The position numbers and the translations under genes were made by a program. DNA of 64,000 nucleotides from Ammonifex thiophilus (GTDB lineage Bacteria > Bacillota > Desulfotomaculia > Desulfotomaculales > Ammonificaceae). How positions within the stretch are numbered: position 1 is the first letter of the stretch; the number at the start of each line of letters is the position of its first letter. This document shows positions 49,571 to 58,789 of the stretch, piece after piece. The stretch covers positions 366,453-430,452 of the forward strand of contig NZ_QSLN01000001.1 in NCBI RefSeq assembly GCF_003368535.1, given 5' to 3'. The notes under the pieces were generated by a model that did no database searches, was not told the DNA's origin, and saw nothing but the letters and a program-made list of their open reading frames with translations.

Positions 49571-50559
49571 ACGTCCTCTGGTTCATTTTGATCGCCGTCC
49601 TCTTCGCCGGCTACTTCTTCTTGGAAGGCTTTGACTACGGGGTGGGTGTGCTGGTTCCCTTCCTGGGGCGCACCGATACCGAGCGCCGAATACTGCTCAA
49701 CACCTTTGGTCCCTTCTGGGACGGTAACGAAGTCTGGCTCATCACCGCCGGCGGCGCCCTCTTCGCCGCCTTCCCCCACTGGTACGCCACCCTCTTCAGC
49801 GGTTTTTATCTGGCGCTCTTTCTCATCCTGGTGGCGCTCATTCTGCGGGCGGTGGCCCTCGAGTTCCGACACCTGGACGAGAGTCCTGGCTGGCGCCGCT
49901 TCTGGGACGGAGCTCTGTGCTTCGGCAGCTTCCTCCCCTCGCTCCTCTGGGGGGTGGCCTTCGCCAACCTGCTCAAAGGAGTGCCCATCAACGCCGAGAA
50001 GCAGTTTGTGGGCACCTTCTTCGACCTCCTCTCCCCCTACACGCTGGTGGGGGGCCTGGCTCTGCTCTTCCTTTTCCTAATGCACGGGGCACTCTTTGTG
50101 GCCCTACGCACCGAAGGAGAATTGGAGGACAGGGCCAAAAAGTACGCCTCCCCCTTGGCTGTACTGGCCATGGGATGGGTTGGGCTCTTCCTACTCCTGA
50201 GCCTGAGAGTGGTGGCGGGCAAGCCCCTGGCGCTGGCGCTCTTCCTGCTGGTTCTGGCCCTGCTGGGAGGGAGCTACGGGGCTTCACGCGCCAACCGCTC
50301 CGGCTGGGCCTTTGCCCTGGGGGGCCTGAGCATCGTGTTCCTTACCTTCGGCTTTTTCAGCGCTCTGTTCCCGAGGGTCATGGTGTCAAGCCTTAATCCC
50401 GACTGGAGCCTCACCGTGTACAACGCTTCTTCCAGCCCCTACACTCTCAAGGTGATGACCGTGGTGGCCCTCCTCCTGGTGCCGGTGGTGCTTCTCTACC
50501 AGGGCTGGACTTACTGGATCTTCCGCAAGCGGGTAACCATCAAAGACCTTCACTACTAA
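49561..50559 (+). CDS. cydB: Cytochrome bd oxidase subunit II
   Basis: 332 residues, ATG 49561 behind AAGGAGGTG, overlapping the cydA end by 10 bases. About eight membrane helices. AGYFFLEGFDYGVGVLVPFL and GPFWDGNEVWLITAGGALFA are signature stretches. Partner of CydA. Confidence 0.93.
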   Translation: MELNVLWFILIAVLFAGYFFLEGFDYGVGVLVPFLGRTDTERRILLNTFGPFWDGNEVWLITAGGALFAAFPHWYATLFSGFYLALFLILVALILRAVALEFRHLDESPGWRRFWDGALCFGSFLPSLLWGVAFANLLKGVPINAEKQFVGTFFDLLSPYTLVGGLALLFLFLMHGALFVALRTEGELEDRAKKYASPLAVLAMGWVGLFLLLSLRVVAGKPLALALFLLVLALLGGSYGASRANRSGWAFALGGLSIVFLTFGFFSALFPRVMVSSLNPDWSLTVYNASSSPYTLKVMTVVALLLVPVVLLYQGWTYWIFRKRVTIKDLHY

Positions 50560-50562
50560 GCC

Positions 50563-52269
50563 ATGGTCGACCGGGAGCTCTTGGCTCTGGCTCCTAAAAA
50601 GAAAAGCTTCCTCTGGGGACTAACCGGAGCTCTGGGTCTGGCAGCTGGCCTGCTCGCCGCCGGGCAGGCCGGCTGCTTAGCCTGGATAGTGGAACTGGTC
50701 TACTTGCGGAAAGCAGGTCTTGAAGAGGCAATGCCTTGGGTGGGCCTACTTTTGTTACTGTTTGCCCTTCGTCTCCTCACTCAGTGGGGGCGGGAGTTGG
50801 CCGCCTTCAGCTTCGCTCTCCGGGTGGAAGAGGGGCTAAGAGAGGCTCTTTTCCGCCAGTTCGTGGACTTGGGGCCCCTGGTGGGGCTGGAGACCAAGGC
50901 GGGGGAGAAGGTGTGCCTTTTGCTGGACAAGGTGGAGGCGGTGGGCACTTACTTTAACCGCTACTTGCCACTTCTAGTTACGGCGGGAATGGTAGCCTTC
51001 GTTTTACTCCTCTTTGCCCTGGTCACCCTGCCGGTGGCCGGCCTCATTTTTCTCGTTTCCACTTTGGTGGCCGTGGCCTTGCTCATCCTGATCGGGAAGT
51101 GGGCGGACGGCAGGGCCCAGGAACGTTGGAAGCTGATGGGTTACTTGAACGACTACCTCTTAGACCTCCTTCAAGGGCTTGTCACCTTGAAGCTTTTCGG
51201 TCGCAGCCGGGAACACGTGGAGAAGCTCTGGCTTTTGGGTGAGCGTTTCCGGGTAGCCACCATGGAAGTGCTGCGGGTGACTTTCCTTTCGGCACTGGTG
51301 CTGGAGCTAATTACTACCCTGGGGACGGCCATGGTGGCCGTCACGGTGAGCTTGCGGCTACTGGCGGGGAAAATGCCCTTTTTCCCGGCTTTCTTTCTCA
51401 TCCTGCTGGCGCCGGAGTACTACCTCTCTTTGCGCCAACTAAGCCAACGCTATCACATCCGCCTGGCCGGGGTGGCGGCTGCCCAGGAGATAGCCGCTTA
51501 CCTAAACTTAACTTCCCCGGTCTTCCGGTCCCCAAACCCTCTTCCCCCTCCCTCTGGTCCATTGGAGGTGACCTTCCGGGAGGTCACCTACGCCTACCGG
51601 GAAGAAGGGGATCCGGTCCTCAAGGGGGTGAGCTTCTCCTTGCTGCCCGGGGAAAAGGTGGCCCTTTTGGGGCCCACCGGTGCCGGCAAGAGCACGCTGG
51701 CTTATCTGCTTTTGCGCTTTGCCGATCCCCAAGGAGGGGAAATCCTGGTGAACGGGTTACCCCTCAAGGAGATCGATCCCCGGGAATGGCGCCGGCAGGT
51801 AAGCTTTCTTCCCCAGCAGCCGCGCCTCTGGCCGGGCACGGTGCTGGAGAACCTGGGGTTGGATGAGACCGTGCCCTGGGAGAGAGTAGAGGAAGTGCTG
51901 CAGATCTTGCGGGTTAAGGAGATCATCGAGGCTTTTCCCCAAGGCTATGCAACCCGGCTGGGAGAGGGAGGGCAGTGCCTGAGCGGAGGGCAGGTCCAGC
52001 GCTTGGCCTTGGCCCGAGCCTTCCTCAAGCCAGCCTCACTTCTGATCTTGGACGAGCCCACCACGGGGCTTGATCCGGAAAACGAGCTCGCCTTCTTACG
52101 GGCCCTTGAAACCTTGGCACAGGATAAAACGGTGCTCCTTATCACCCACCACCTCAACGTCCTGGAATACGTGGATCGGATTTTGCTGCTACAGGAGGGG
52201 CGCCTCGTGGAAGCGGGGAGACTGGAGGAGTTGAAAAAGAGCCCCGGAGTTTTGCTCGCCTTCCTGTAG
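50563..52269 (+). CDS. cydD: CydD, thiol (glutathione/cysteine) ABC exporter subunit
   Basis: 568 residues, one half of the heterodimeric exporter needed for cytochrome bd assembly. N-terminal six-helix domain then ATPase: LGPTGAGKST, LSGGQVQRLALARAF, LLILDEPTTGLDPE, TRLGEGGQ. GTG/ATG region: ATG 50563 four bases after the cydB stop. Usual cydABDC/CDAB order. Confidence 0.9.
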   Translation: MVDRELLALAPKKKSFLWGLTGALGLAAGLLAAGQAGCLAWIVELVYLRKAGLEEAMPWVGLLLLLFALRLLTQWGRELAAFSFALRVEEGLREALFRQFVDLGPLVGLETKAGEKVCLLLDKVEAVGTYFNRYLPLLVTAGMVAFVLLLFALVTLPVAGLIFLVSTLVAVALLILIGKWADGRAQERWKLMGYLNDYLLDLLQGLVTLKLFGRSREHVEKLWLLGERFRVATMEVLRVTFLSALVLELITTLGTAMVAVTVSLRLLAGKMPFFPAFFLILLAPEYYLSLRQLSQRYHIRLAGVAAAQEIAAYLNLTSPVFRSPNPLPPPSGPLEVTFREVTYAYREEGDPVLKGVSFSLLPGEKVALLGPTGAGKSTLAYLLLRFADPQGGEILVNGLPLKEIDPREWRRQVSFLPQQPRLWPGTVLENLGLDETVPWERVEEVLQILRVKEIIEAFPQGYATRLGEGGQCLSGGQVQRLALARAFLKPASLLILDEPTTGLDPENELAFLRALETLAQDKTVLLITHHLNVLEYVDRILLLQEGRLVEAGRLEELKKSPGVLLAFL

Positions 52270-52288
52270 GCTTACCGAGGGGAAGGGT

Positions 52289-54007
52289 ATGAACTCGGCG
52301 CCCGACTTTAAAGCTATCCTTAAGCTTTGCCTGCCGGAGCTCGCCCTGGCCGCCTTCCTGGGGTTTTTGGCCGTGGCGAGCAACGTGGGGCTTATAGGTA
52401 CGGCTACCTGGCTCATCGCCACGGCGGCCCTGCACCCCCCTTTCGGCGATCTTTTCCTGGCTACCGTGGCCGTGCGCTTTTTCGGCGTGGCACGGGCCAT
52501 CTTCCGCTACGCCGAGCGCTACCTGGCCCACGACGCTACCTTTCGCTGGCTGGCCCGTCTCCGCTCCTGGTTTTACGCTCGGTTAGAGCCTTTAGCCCCC
52601 GCTGTCCTCCATCCTTTTTCCAGCGCCGGCTTGCTAAGCACCCTGGTGAACGACGTCCAGGCTTTAGAAAACCTTTACCTGCGGGTGCTGGCTCCCGGCT
52701 GGATAGCCCTGGGAATGGCCCTTTCCCTTTTTGCCTTTCTCTTCTGCTTCGCTCCTCTTTTGGCTTGGCTCTTCTTGTTTTTTGCTTTGCTCCTAGGAGC
52801 GGTCTTGCCCATATTTTTCCACCTCCTGACCCGCCGGCGGAGTGCGGAGGAATCCTGGGCCCGGAACGGCCTTACTACTACCTTAGTGGAGGTAGCGGAA
52901 GGACTGCGGGAGGCCCTGGTCTTTGACCTCGTCGCCCGGATGGAACGGAAAGTGGCTGCCTGGAGGCGAAAGCTTAACCGCGCCCGGTACCGGCGCGGAG
53001 GGCTGGAGATTTGGGCGGAAGTGGTAAGCGACCTCTTCAGCCGCCTGGCTCTGGTCTCCCTTTTGGTGGTGGCCGTGGTCTTGGTGCAGCGAGGCGCGCT
53101 TCCAGGGGTGGCCTTGGCCGTTTTGCCTTTAATGGTTTTGACGGCTCTGGAGGCTTGGGGCCCCCTGCTTCTGGTTCCCCGCCACTACCGCGAGAGCCGG
53201 GAGGCGACCGCACGGATCTTGGAGGTGATAAGCGCCCCTTCGCCATCCCCTTCGGCTTCTTCCTGCCGCCCGGACGACATCTACCTGCGCCTGGAGAACC
53301 TGCGCTTCCGCTACCTGCCCGAAGGTCCCTGGGTTCTGGACGGCGTGGAGTTTGATCTGCCGCCAGGTAGGAAGGTGGCTCTGGTGGGTCCGAGCGGCGC
53401 TGGAAAGAGCACCCTTCTGAATTTGCTCTTGCGCCTCTGGGACTACCAGGAAGGACATATCTACCTGGGCGGCTGCGAACTGCGCTCCCTTCCGCCGGAG
53501 GAAGTGCAGCGCTGGTTTGCCGTGGTTCCCCAGCAGGTTTACTTCTTCAACGCCACCGTCCGGGAAAACCTCGCCCTGGCTCGCCCCGGAATCGAACTGG
53601 CCGAGATAGAAAGGTTGGCCCGGGAACTGGGGATTCACCGCCACCTTCTTTCCCTCCCTCAAGGGTTCGAAACCCCTATAGGTGACCGGGGCTTCATGCT
53701 TTCCGGAGGGGAGCGCCAGCGCCTGGCTATCCTGCGGGCCTTGCTCAAAAACGCCCCCATCTTGCTTCTGGACGAGCCGACCGCCGGGCTTGATCCGGTA
53801 TCCGCCCGCGACCTATTCTACCGGCTCTTGGAAAAGGCAGAAGGGCGTACCCTTCTGCTCATAACTCACCGACCCCTTGCTCTGGAGCTCATGGACGAGA
53901 TCGTGGTGTTGGATCGGGGAAGGGTGGTGGATCGGGGAAAGCATTGCGAATTGCTACCTCGATGTTCGATTTATCGGCATCTCTGGGAACGGCATGGGCT
54001 GGCCTGA
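52289..54007 (+). CDS. cydC: CydC, thiol ABC exporter subunit
   Basis: 572 residues, ATG 52289 behind GGGGAAGG. Six helices, with RYAERYLAHDATFRWLARLR typical of CydC, then ATPase motifs VGPSGAGKST, LSGGERQRLAILRAL and LLLDEPTAGLD. It completes the oxidase operon. Confidence 0.9.
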   Translation: MNSAPDFKAILKLCLPELALAAFLGFLAVASNVGLIGTATWLIATAALHPPFGDLFLATVAVRFFGVARAIFRYAERYLAHDATFRWLARLRSWFYARLEPLAPAVLHPFSSAGLLSTLVNDVQALENLYLRVLAPGWIALGMALSLFAFLFCFAPLLAWLFLFFALLLGAVLPIFFHLLTRRRSAEESWARNGLTTTLVEVAEGLREALVFDLVARMERKVAAWRRKLNRARYRRGGLEIWAEVVSDLFSRLALVSLLVVAVVLVQRGALPGVALAVLPLMVLTALEAWGPLLLVPRHYRESREATARILEVISAPSPSPSASSCRPDDIYLRLENLRFRYLPEGPWVLDGVEFDLPPGRKVALVGPSGAGKSTLLNLLLRLWDYQEGHIYLGGCELRSLPPEEVQRWFAVVPQQVYFFNATVRENLALARPGIELAEIERLARELGIHRHLLSLPQGFETPIGDRGFMLSGGERQRLAILRALLKNAPILLLDEPTAGLDPVSARDLFYRLLEKAEGRTLLLITHRPLALELMDEIVVLDRGRVVDRGKHCELLPRCSIYRHLWERHGLA

Positions 54008-54071
54008 AGGAAACCGATGCGCGATGCCGAACTAAATAACCTTCGGAAGGCTAAAAAGGGGGCATCGGGGG

Positions 54072-55304
54072 TTGATCAAGCCAAGGGCTTTGTTTTTAAG
54101 CCTGTTTTTCCTTCTCTTGCTCTGCATAGGGGAGGCTTGGGCTGGGGGGTTGGCTTGTTTCCAGGTGGGGTCCACCGTTTACCTAGTCGACGGCAAGCAA
54201 TACCTCATGGACGTCGCCCCCTACCTTAAAAACGACCGCGTGTATCTCCCCCTGCGCTACGCTGCCCGGGCGGTGGGAGTGGGTGAGGAGAATGTGATCT
54301 GGGACACCTCTTCCCGCTCGGCAATCCTCTTGCGGGGTAATCTCGCCGTCAAGCTTGTGGCTGGGTCCCAAGTCATGTACCTGAACGGTCAACCGGTGGT
54401 TATGGACGCTTCCCCCGAGATAGTTGGCGGGCGAATGATGTTGCCCCTAAAGTGGCTGGCCTGTGCCTTAGGCGTGCCCGTCACCTGGGACTCGCTCACC
54501 CACACCGTCTGGGTGGGCGCGGCTTCCCCACAGCTTTCCCGGAACGGCTACTTCGAGGTCCCTTCTCTGAGGTATCCTCCTTCCGTAGCGGTAGTCAGCC
54601 GCGACTTTACCTGGCAGTTTGAAGGAAGGAGCTTTAGCTGGCATGTAGAGGTTCCCCTCTCCCTTCTAGAATGGAGCCGGTCCATGTCGAAGCTGACCGA
54701 GGACTTCTATTCTGCCACTGGCCGCAGGCAGGCTCTGGCCTTCCTTTCCCTGCCGGCCAAAGAGCGGGATCTCATCCTGGCCGCTTCCGAAGAGTGCTAT
54801 GGAGATCTGGTTCCCTGGGTAAGGGAAGAGGCCAACTACACCTTTGCCGGATTTTTGGCTGAAAGGCTGGTTTCGGCTGCGCAAGCAGCAGGCTTCGACC
54901 GCCTGACAACGGCTCAGTTCGTGCTGAGCTTTGTCCAGTCGATCCCTTATCAAGAGAAAGAGCCGCCGCAGCTGCCGGTGCAGACTCTGATCGATAATGG
55001 AGATTGCGATTGCAAAGCGGTGCTGGCGGCAGCCCTTCTGCACAACCTGGGCTACCGGGTGGCTCTGCTCTTTTTCCCTTCTCCTCCGGGAAAGCGGGCC
55101 GGGCATTTGGCCCTGGGGATAGCCTTCTCTCCAGGGGAGGCGCCTGAGCTCTGGCGTTACCCTTGTTACCTGGGGGAGGACGGCAGGACCTACTATTACG
55201 CTGAAACCACCGAAGAAGGCTGGCTCATAGGGGAAATTCCCCCGCCCCTCACCTCGGTCGCCGCTTATCTCTGGCCGGTCGACCGGGGGCCGTATAGCCG
55301 TTAA
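54072..55304 (+). CDS. Secreted copper-amine-oxidase-N/transglutaminase-like protein
   Basis: 410 residues from TTG 54072. Signal peptide ALFLSLFFLLLLCIGEAWA. A copper amine oxidase N-terminal-type domain (YLPLRYAARAVGVGEENVIW and a repeat MLPLKWLACALGVPVTW, residues 30-145), common in secreted Clostridial proteins for wall binding. C-terminal papain/transglutaminase-like part with TLIDNGDCDCKAVLAAALLH (Cys) and GHLALGIAF (His). It ends just before the attachment repeat at 55321. Substrate unknown. Confidence 0.75.
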   Translation: MIKPRALFLSLFFLLLLCIGEAWAGGLACFQVGSTVYLVDGKQYLMDVAPYLKNDRVYLPLRYAARAVGVGEENVIWDTSSRSAILLRGNLAVKLVAGSQVMYLNGQPVVMDASPEIVGGRMMLPLKWLACALGVPVTWDSLTHTVWVGAASPQLSRNGYFEVPSLRYPPSVAVVSRDFTWQFEGRSFSWHVEVPLSLLEWSRSMSKLTEDFYSATGRRQALAFLSLPAKERDLILAASEECYGDLVPWVREEANYTFAGFLAERLVSAAQAAGFDRLTTAQFVLSFVQSIPYQEKEPPQLPVQTLIDNGDCDCKAVLAAALLHNLGYRVALLFFPSPPGKRAGHLALGIAFSPGEAPELWRYPCYLGEDGRTYYYAETTEEGWLIGEIPPPLTSVAAYLWPVDRGPYSR

Positions 55305-55320
55305 GGTTAAGTGAATAAAA

Positions 55321-55381
55321 TTTGGTGCGGGCGAGAGGACTTGAACCTCCACGGGAGTTACCCACCAGATCCTAAGTCTGG
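55321..55381. repeat. Attachment-site repeat: displaced 3' part of tRNA-Leu
   Basis: 61 bases identical, but for A at 55356 versus G at 61827, to 61792-61852. It holds the tRNA-Leu 3' half (anticodon to CCA, minus strand) but no 5' half, so it is not a gene. It is the far end of the integrated element and probably the original 3' end of the tRNA gene before insertion. Confidence 0.9.
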
Positions 55382-55508
55382 AAGAAAAACCCACCACAGG
55401 AAGGACCTGAATTTCGTTCAGGTTCCTTCCTTTGCCACCACCGATTTCCGCTTTTCTCACTACCCCCAGGGATTTGGGTTGTGTGGGTGTTATTCTCCCT
55501 TCCCGGTC

Positions 55509-56342
55509 CTAATTCCTGCTCTCTCTTTCCCGGTTTTTTCTTCCAGGGAATCCGTGTAAAATGAGTGTGGTGCGTTCCTTTTTGGCTTCTTCCAACCCTT
55601 TCTCCCTGGCCACCTTCTTCAGGTGGTCTATTTGTTCTTCCGTGAGCTTCCCTCTTCGCTTGTCCTGGGCCAGGAGATTGAAGAACCTCCTCCAGGGTGT
55701 TCGGACCCTCTTCTTCTCCCTCTCCCTTTCTCCCCTGCACTTCCTGCAAAGCAACCCTTTTCTTTCGTGGTGGAGCTTCAAACACCTGGGGCACAACCTG
55801 AGTACCTTTATCCCCTGCATGACCATCAGCAGGGCTTCACAAGAAGCCAGGTGGTAGATGTCGGGTGCTTCCACCAGCCACCCCAGGAGGGGCTTCTTTC
55901 CTTTCAGGGGGTAAAGGATGTCGGGGTGAACCCTGCACCTCTTCCACAGCGGTAGAAGTGTGACCAGGACAGAGAAGAGAAAGTCTTCCTCCAGCTGGGC
56001 TACCTCCAGCTCCAGGAAAGTATGTCTTGCGGTTGGGTGGTACAGGGGCCAACCGGGAAGGGCTTTTCTCAGGTGGTCTGTAAAGCACTTCTTCGGAACC
56101 AGCACCAGAACGCACCTGAGTAAGGCTTCCAAGAAACGGACTTTGGCTTCCAGATTGGGGAAGGGGGTGGGTAGAAGACGGTCCACTGCGTCCAGGACCG
56201 GTTCAGGGTCCTCGTGTTCCCTCCACGCTTGCAGGTAGGGTTCAGCTAGCTGAACGAGGTGGTGGCCCGGCTTCACCTTCCTCCATCCCCTCTCCGTGAA
56301 AAGAAATTCCACCCCCTGAGTGCTTAAAAACACCTTTATCAC
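55509..56342 (-). CDS. Unknown protein with a zinc-ribbon-like motif (element cargo)
   Basis: About 277 residues. The frame is open from 56426; GTG 56342 has GGGGG 8 bases upstream and is the better start. A helical N-terminal part of about 190 residues has no motif I know. Then CPRCLKLHHERKGLLCRKC (CX2C-CX2C) followed by a basic helix (RGEREREKKRVRTPW), similar in plan to CGNR-type zinc fingers. It could be a nucleic-acid-binding regulator. It is divergent from the HTH gene at 56508. Confidence 0.6.
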   Translation of the reverse strand: MIKVFLSTQGVEFLFTERGWRKVKPGHHLVQLAEPYLQAWREHEDPEPVLDAVDRLLPTPFPNLEAKVRFLEALLRCVLVLVPKKCFTDHLRKALPGWPLYHPTARHTFLELEVAQLEEDFLFSVLVTLLPLWKRCRVHPDILYPLKGKKPLLGWLVEAPDIYHLASCEALLMVMQGIKVLRLCPRCLKLHHERKGLLCRKCRGEREREKKRVRTPWRRFFNLLAQDKRRGKLTEEQIDHLKKVAREKGLEEAKKERTTLILHGFPGRKNRERESRN

Positions 56343-56421
56343 TGTCATCACCCCCGTTAACCATGTGAAATTCCTGCTTTCCCGCAATCCCGGGATTGAT
56401 AGGGGTTTCCGGATTTTTGTC

Positions 56422-56457
56422 ATCACTTCAGGGTGATTGAACTTTGTCTAAACAAAG
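56422..56457. promoter_or_regulatory. Two palindromes in the divergent promoter region of the element
   Basis: ATCAC-6-GTGAT (56422-56437) and CTTTGT-CTAA-ACAAAG (56442-56457). They lie between the zinc-ribbon gene and the HTH gene and are likely operators for the HTH protein. Confidence 0.5.
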
Positions 56458-56507
56458 CTTAGCATCGGAGATGGGGATTCCGCCAGAGAAAAGGGGGTTG
56501 CCAAAAA

Positions 56508-56747
56508 ATGGCAAGACGGTTCACGGTTATCAAATATGCTCGAATGCTTTTGGGGCTAACTCAAGAGGAACTGGCACGTGCTATTGGGCGGAGTAGGTCA
56601 CTGGTCTCACTAGTCGAGAACAGACGCTACGCACTGAGTCCGGAACTTCAGGCTGAGGTAGTGAGTTTTTTCGAACGCTACTGGGCTGATGCAACTATCG
56701 ATAAGCTCTTTGACCGTGAGACGGGATTGGCTAAGGAGATGAGATAA
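56508..56747 (+). CDS. XRE-family HTH regulator
   Basis: 79 residues, ATG 56508. The helix-turn-helix is GLTQEELARAIGRSRSLVSL, residues about 16-35. A short acidic C-terminus follows. It probably represses the element's replication operon; the next gene starts on the stop codon (TAATG), so they are coupled. Confidence 0.8.
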   Translation: MARRFTVIKYARMLLGLTQEELARAIGRSRSLVSLVENRRYALSPELQAEVVSFFERYWADATIDKLFDRETGLAKEMR

Positions 56748-58519
56748 TGCGGGATACCGAACTGCAAGCTTGGGTGCTCGAATATTTGAGAAAGGGATGG
56801 CGGGTCATCCCCTTACCCCTAAAAGCGAAACACCCTGTTATCCAGGGGTGGCCATCCTTAAAAGTTAGAGAGGAGAATGTTCCGGAGTTATTTAGAAACG
56901 CCAACGTAGGGGTGGTTTTAGGAGAAGTTCTGTTTGATGTGGACCTTGACCATCCTTTTGCGGTCCGTTTAGGACCACATTTCCTTCCACCAACCAGGTG
57001 TCGGTTTGGCAGAGAAGGGAAGCCGGGGGGGCATTGGCTTTATCGACGGAACGGGGCTGGAGAATGGAAGAAGTGGGAGCTACCCAAGGATATTTTCCCG
57101 CAAGAGCCAAAGCGGATGCTGGTTGAACTCAGGACTGGCAGCCTCCAGACCGTTTTCCCACCTTCCCACCATCCCGACGGTGATGTTTATACGTGGGAGT
57201 CTTTTGAAGACCCCAGTCCAGCAGATTACGCCATCCTTTATGAAGCCTGCAAAAAAATTGCTGTTGGCACATTATTGGCTATTGCATGGCCAAAAGAAGC
57301 TGGGTGCCGTCAAAATCTAGCCCTGGCGGTGGCAGGGAGCCTTCTCCGGGTCGGATGGACAGAACAGGAGGTGACACGCCTGTTAAGGGCAGTCGGTGAG
57401 GTGGTGGGTGACGAGGAAACCTCGAAGAGAGCCAGTGCGGGGAAGTTCACCCGGAAGCGACTGCAAAACGGGAAAGAAGCCACCGGGTGGCCACGATTAG
57501 CAGAGTTGGTGGGAGAGGGAGTGGCCAAACTCTTACGGGAATGGGCAGCGGGCAAAGAGCAAGAAAAACCCCCTAAGCTAGTCGTCATCTCTCTCTTAGA
57601 AGCAGCCAAGAGAGCAGAGTTATTAGGTGAAGACCGCTGGCTAATTGATAGGGTCCTACCTGAGCGGGGACTAGGAATAGTCGCAGCCAGACCTAAGACA
57701 GGCAAGACTAGCGTTCTTCTGAAAATCGCTTCGGATGTCCTCACGGGAACCTTCTGTTTTGGCAGAGAGACTGTGTCAGCGAGAGTTCTATGGGTGACGA
57801 CTGAGGATTCGGCACTCCGGCTCCTTCGTGGTCTACAGCAATACGGGGTATCAGCCAAAGACCTGGCTGAGAATGTTTTGGTCCTGGACAGGACCTCCCT
57901 TAATGGTGCCATCTCAGGGAGAGAGTTAATTGCCACTGCAAAAGAGTACGGGTGTGCTGTAGTGATTTTAGAGCCTCTTGCTTACCTGAAGGAATTGGTC
58001 CAGCTGGGCGTTAGAGACAAGCTCTCCTATGAAACCCTCTACGGGGTCCTCAACCCGCTAGCTCTCCGAGCCAAAGAAGAGGGTGTTCTTCTGCTGGGGG
58101 TCTGGCACGCTTCAAGGGGGAAGCTACGTCTGAGAGATGTAGCGGACGCAGTTGACGCACCGATGGGGTCCACTGCCTACAGTGCGGTTGCTGACACTAT
58201 TTTAGCCATCGGCCTTCCTCCGGAAGGTGGCGGGGACCGGAGAAGAATCATTGCCGCCGGTAGGGGGGTGGAGCTAGATTACCTGCTGACATGGGACGGT
58301 GTAAAGTACCAGGAAACGGGACCCTTCTCGGAAGAGTTCAGGGTGGTTAGCGACAACAAGAGGAAACTGTTGGACCTTCTGAAAGTCCTGGGGAGGGCAA
58401 AGCCACAACAGCTGGCGGCAGCCCTTGGTCTCAACTACAGCTCAGTTCGGACATGGCTTTCCCGGCTGGAGGCCGAGGGGCTGGTAGCCCGGAGTGACGG
58501 GCACTACTTCGTAATTTAA
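56747..58519 (+). CDS. Primase-polymerase/ATPase replication protein of the element
   Basis: 590 residues. N-terminal Prim-Pol-like domain: WRVIPLPLKAKHPVIQGW, catalytic acids in VLFDVDLDHPFA (about residues 61-72), GGHWLYRRNG and VELRTGSLQTVFPPS. Middle: RecA/RepA-like ATPase with Walker A AARPKTGKTSVLL (about 315-327), then VLWVTTEDS and CAVVILEPLAYL (Walker B region). C-terminal winged helix KPQQLAAALGLNYSSVRTWL. This order is known from plasmid and satellite replication proteins. Iteron-like repeats follow at once, supporting an origin-binding role. Confidence 0.8.
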   Translation: MRDTELQAWVLEYLRKGWRVIPLPLKAKHPVIQGWPSLKVREENVPELFRNANVGVVLGEVLFDVDLDHPFAVRLGPHFLPPTRCRFGREGKPGGHWLYRRNGAGEWKKWELPKDIFPQEPKRMLVELRTGSLQTVFPPSHHPDGDVYTWESFEDPSPADYAILYEACKKIAVGTLLAIAWPKEAGCRQNLALAVAGSLLRVGWTEQEVTRLLRAVGEVVGDEETSKRASAGKFTRKRLQNGKEATGWPRLAELVGEGVAKLLREWAAGKEQEKPPKLVVISLLEAAKRAELLGEDRWLIDRVLPERGLGIVAARPKTGKTSVLLKIASDVLTGTFCFGRETVSARVLWVTTEDSALRLLRGLQQYGVSAKDLAENVLVLDRTSLNGAISGRELIATAKEYGCAVVILEPLAYLKELVQLGVRDKLSYETLYGVLNPLALRAKEEGVLLLGVWHASRGKLRLRDVADAVDAPMGSTAYSAVADTILAIGLPPEGGGDRRRIIAAGRGVELDYLLTWDGVKYQETGPFSEEFRVVSDNKRKLLDLLKVLGRAKPQQLAAALGLNYSSVRTWLSRLEAEGLVARSDGHYFVI

Positions 58520-58555
58520 CTCAGGTGGGGGGAGAGAGAAACACCCCTGAAACTC

Positions 58556-58749
58556 TGTAGCAACTGTAGCAACTGTAGCAACTGTAGCAACTGTAGCAAC
58601 CCCCCACCCTGAAATCCTCCAAAGCTTACGCCCCCAAGGGATTCCGGCTACTTTGAAACGATTCCGGTGATACACCCACTGTAGCACCCTCGAAGCTTAG
58701 AGCCGCAAGCTTTTCGGGGTTCTGCTACAGTGCTACAGTTGCTACAGTA
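58556..58749. repeat. Iteron-like repeats, probable replication origin
   Basis: Five perfect tandem copies of TGTAGCAAC (58556-58600), one more partial copy near 58678-58687 (ACTGTAGCACC), and three inverted units (GCTACAGT, GCTACAGTT, GCTACAGT) at 58724-58748. A hairpin CGAAGCTT ... AAGCTTTTCG lies between them. Opposed arrays next to a replication-protein gene are usual for iteron origins. The 270-base gap between genes holds nothing else I can name. Confidence 0.7.
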
Positions 58750-58789
58750 AAATTTCGCACCTGAATCAAAATCTGGAGGTGACGTTCAA

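Noticed and set aside
55311..55381. Second tRNA-Leu
   Set aside because: Only the 3' half from anticodon to CCA is present; there is no acceptor 5' strand or D arm. It is an attachment-site remnant.
58556..58600. CRISPR-like array
   Set aside because: The 9-bp unit is repeated without spacers and there are no cas genes; it is an iteron-like tandem repeat.
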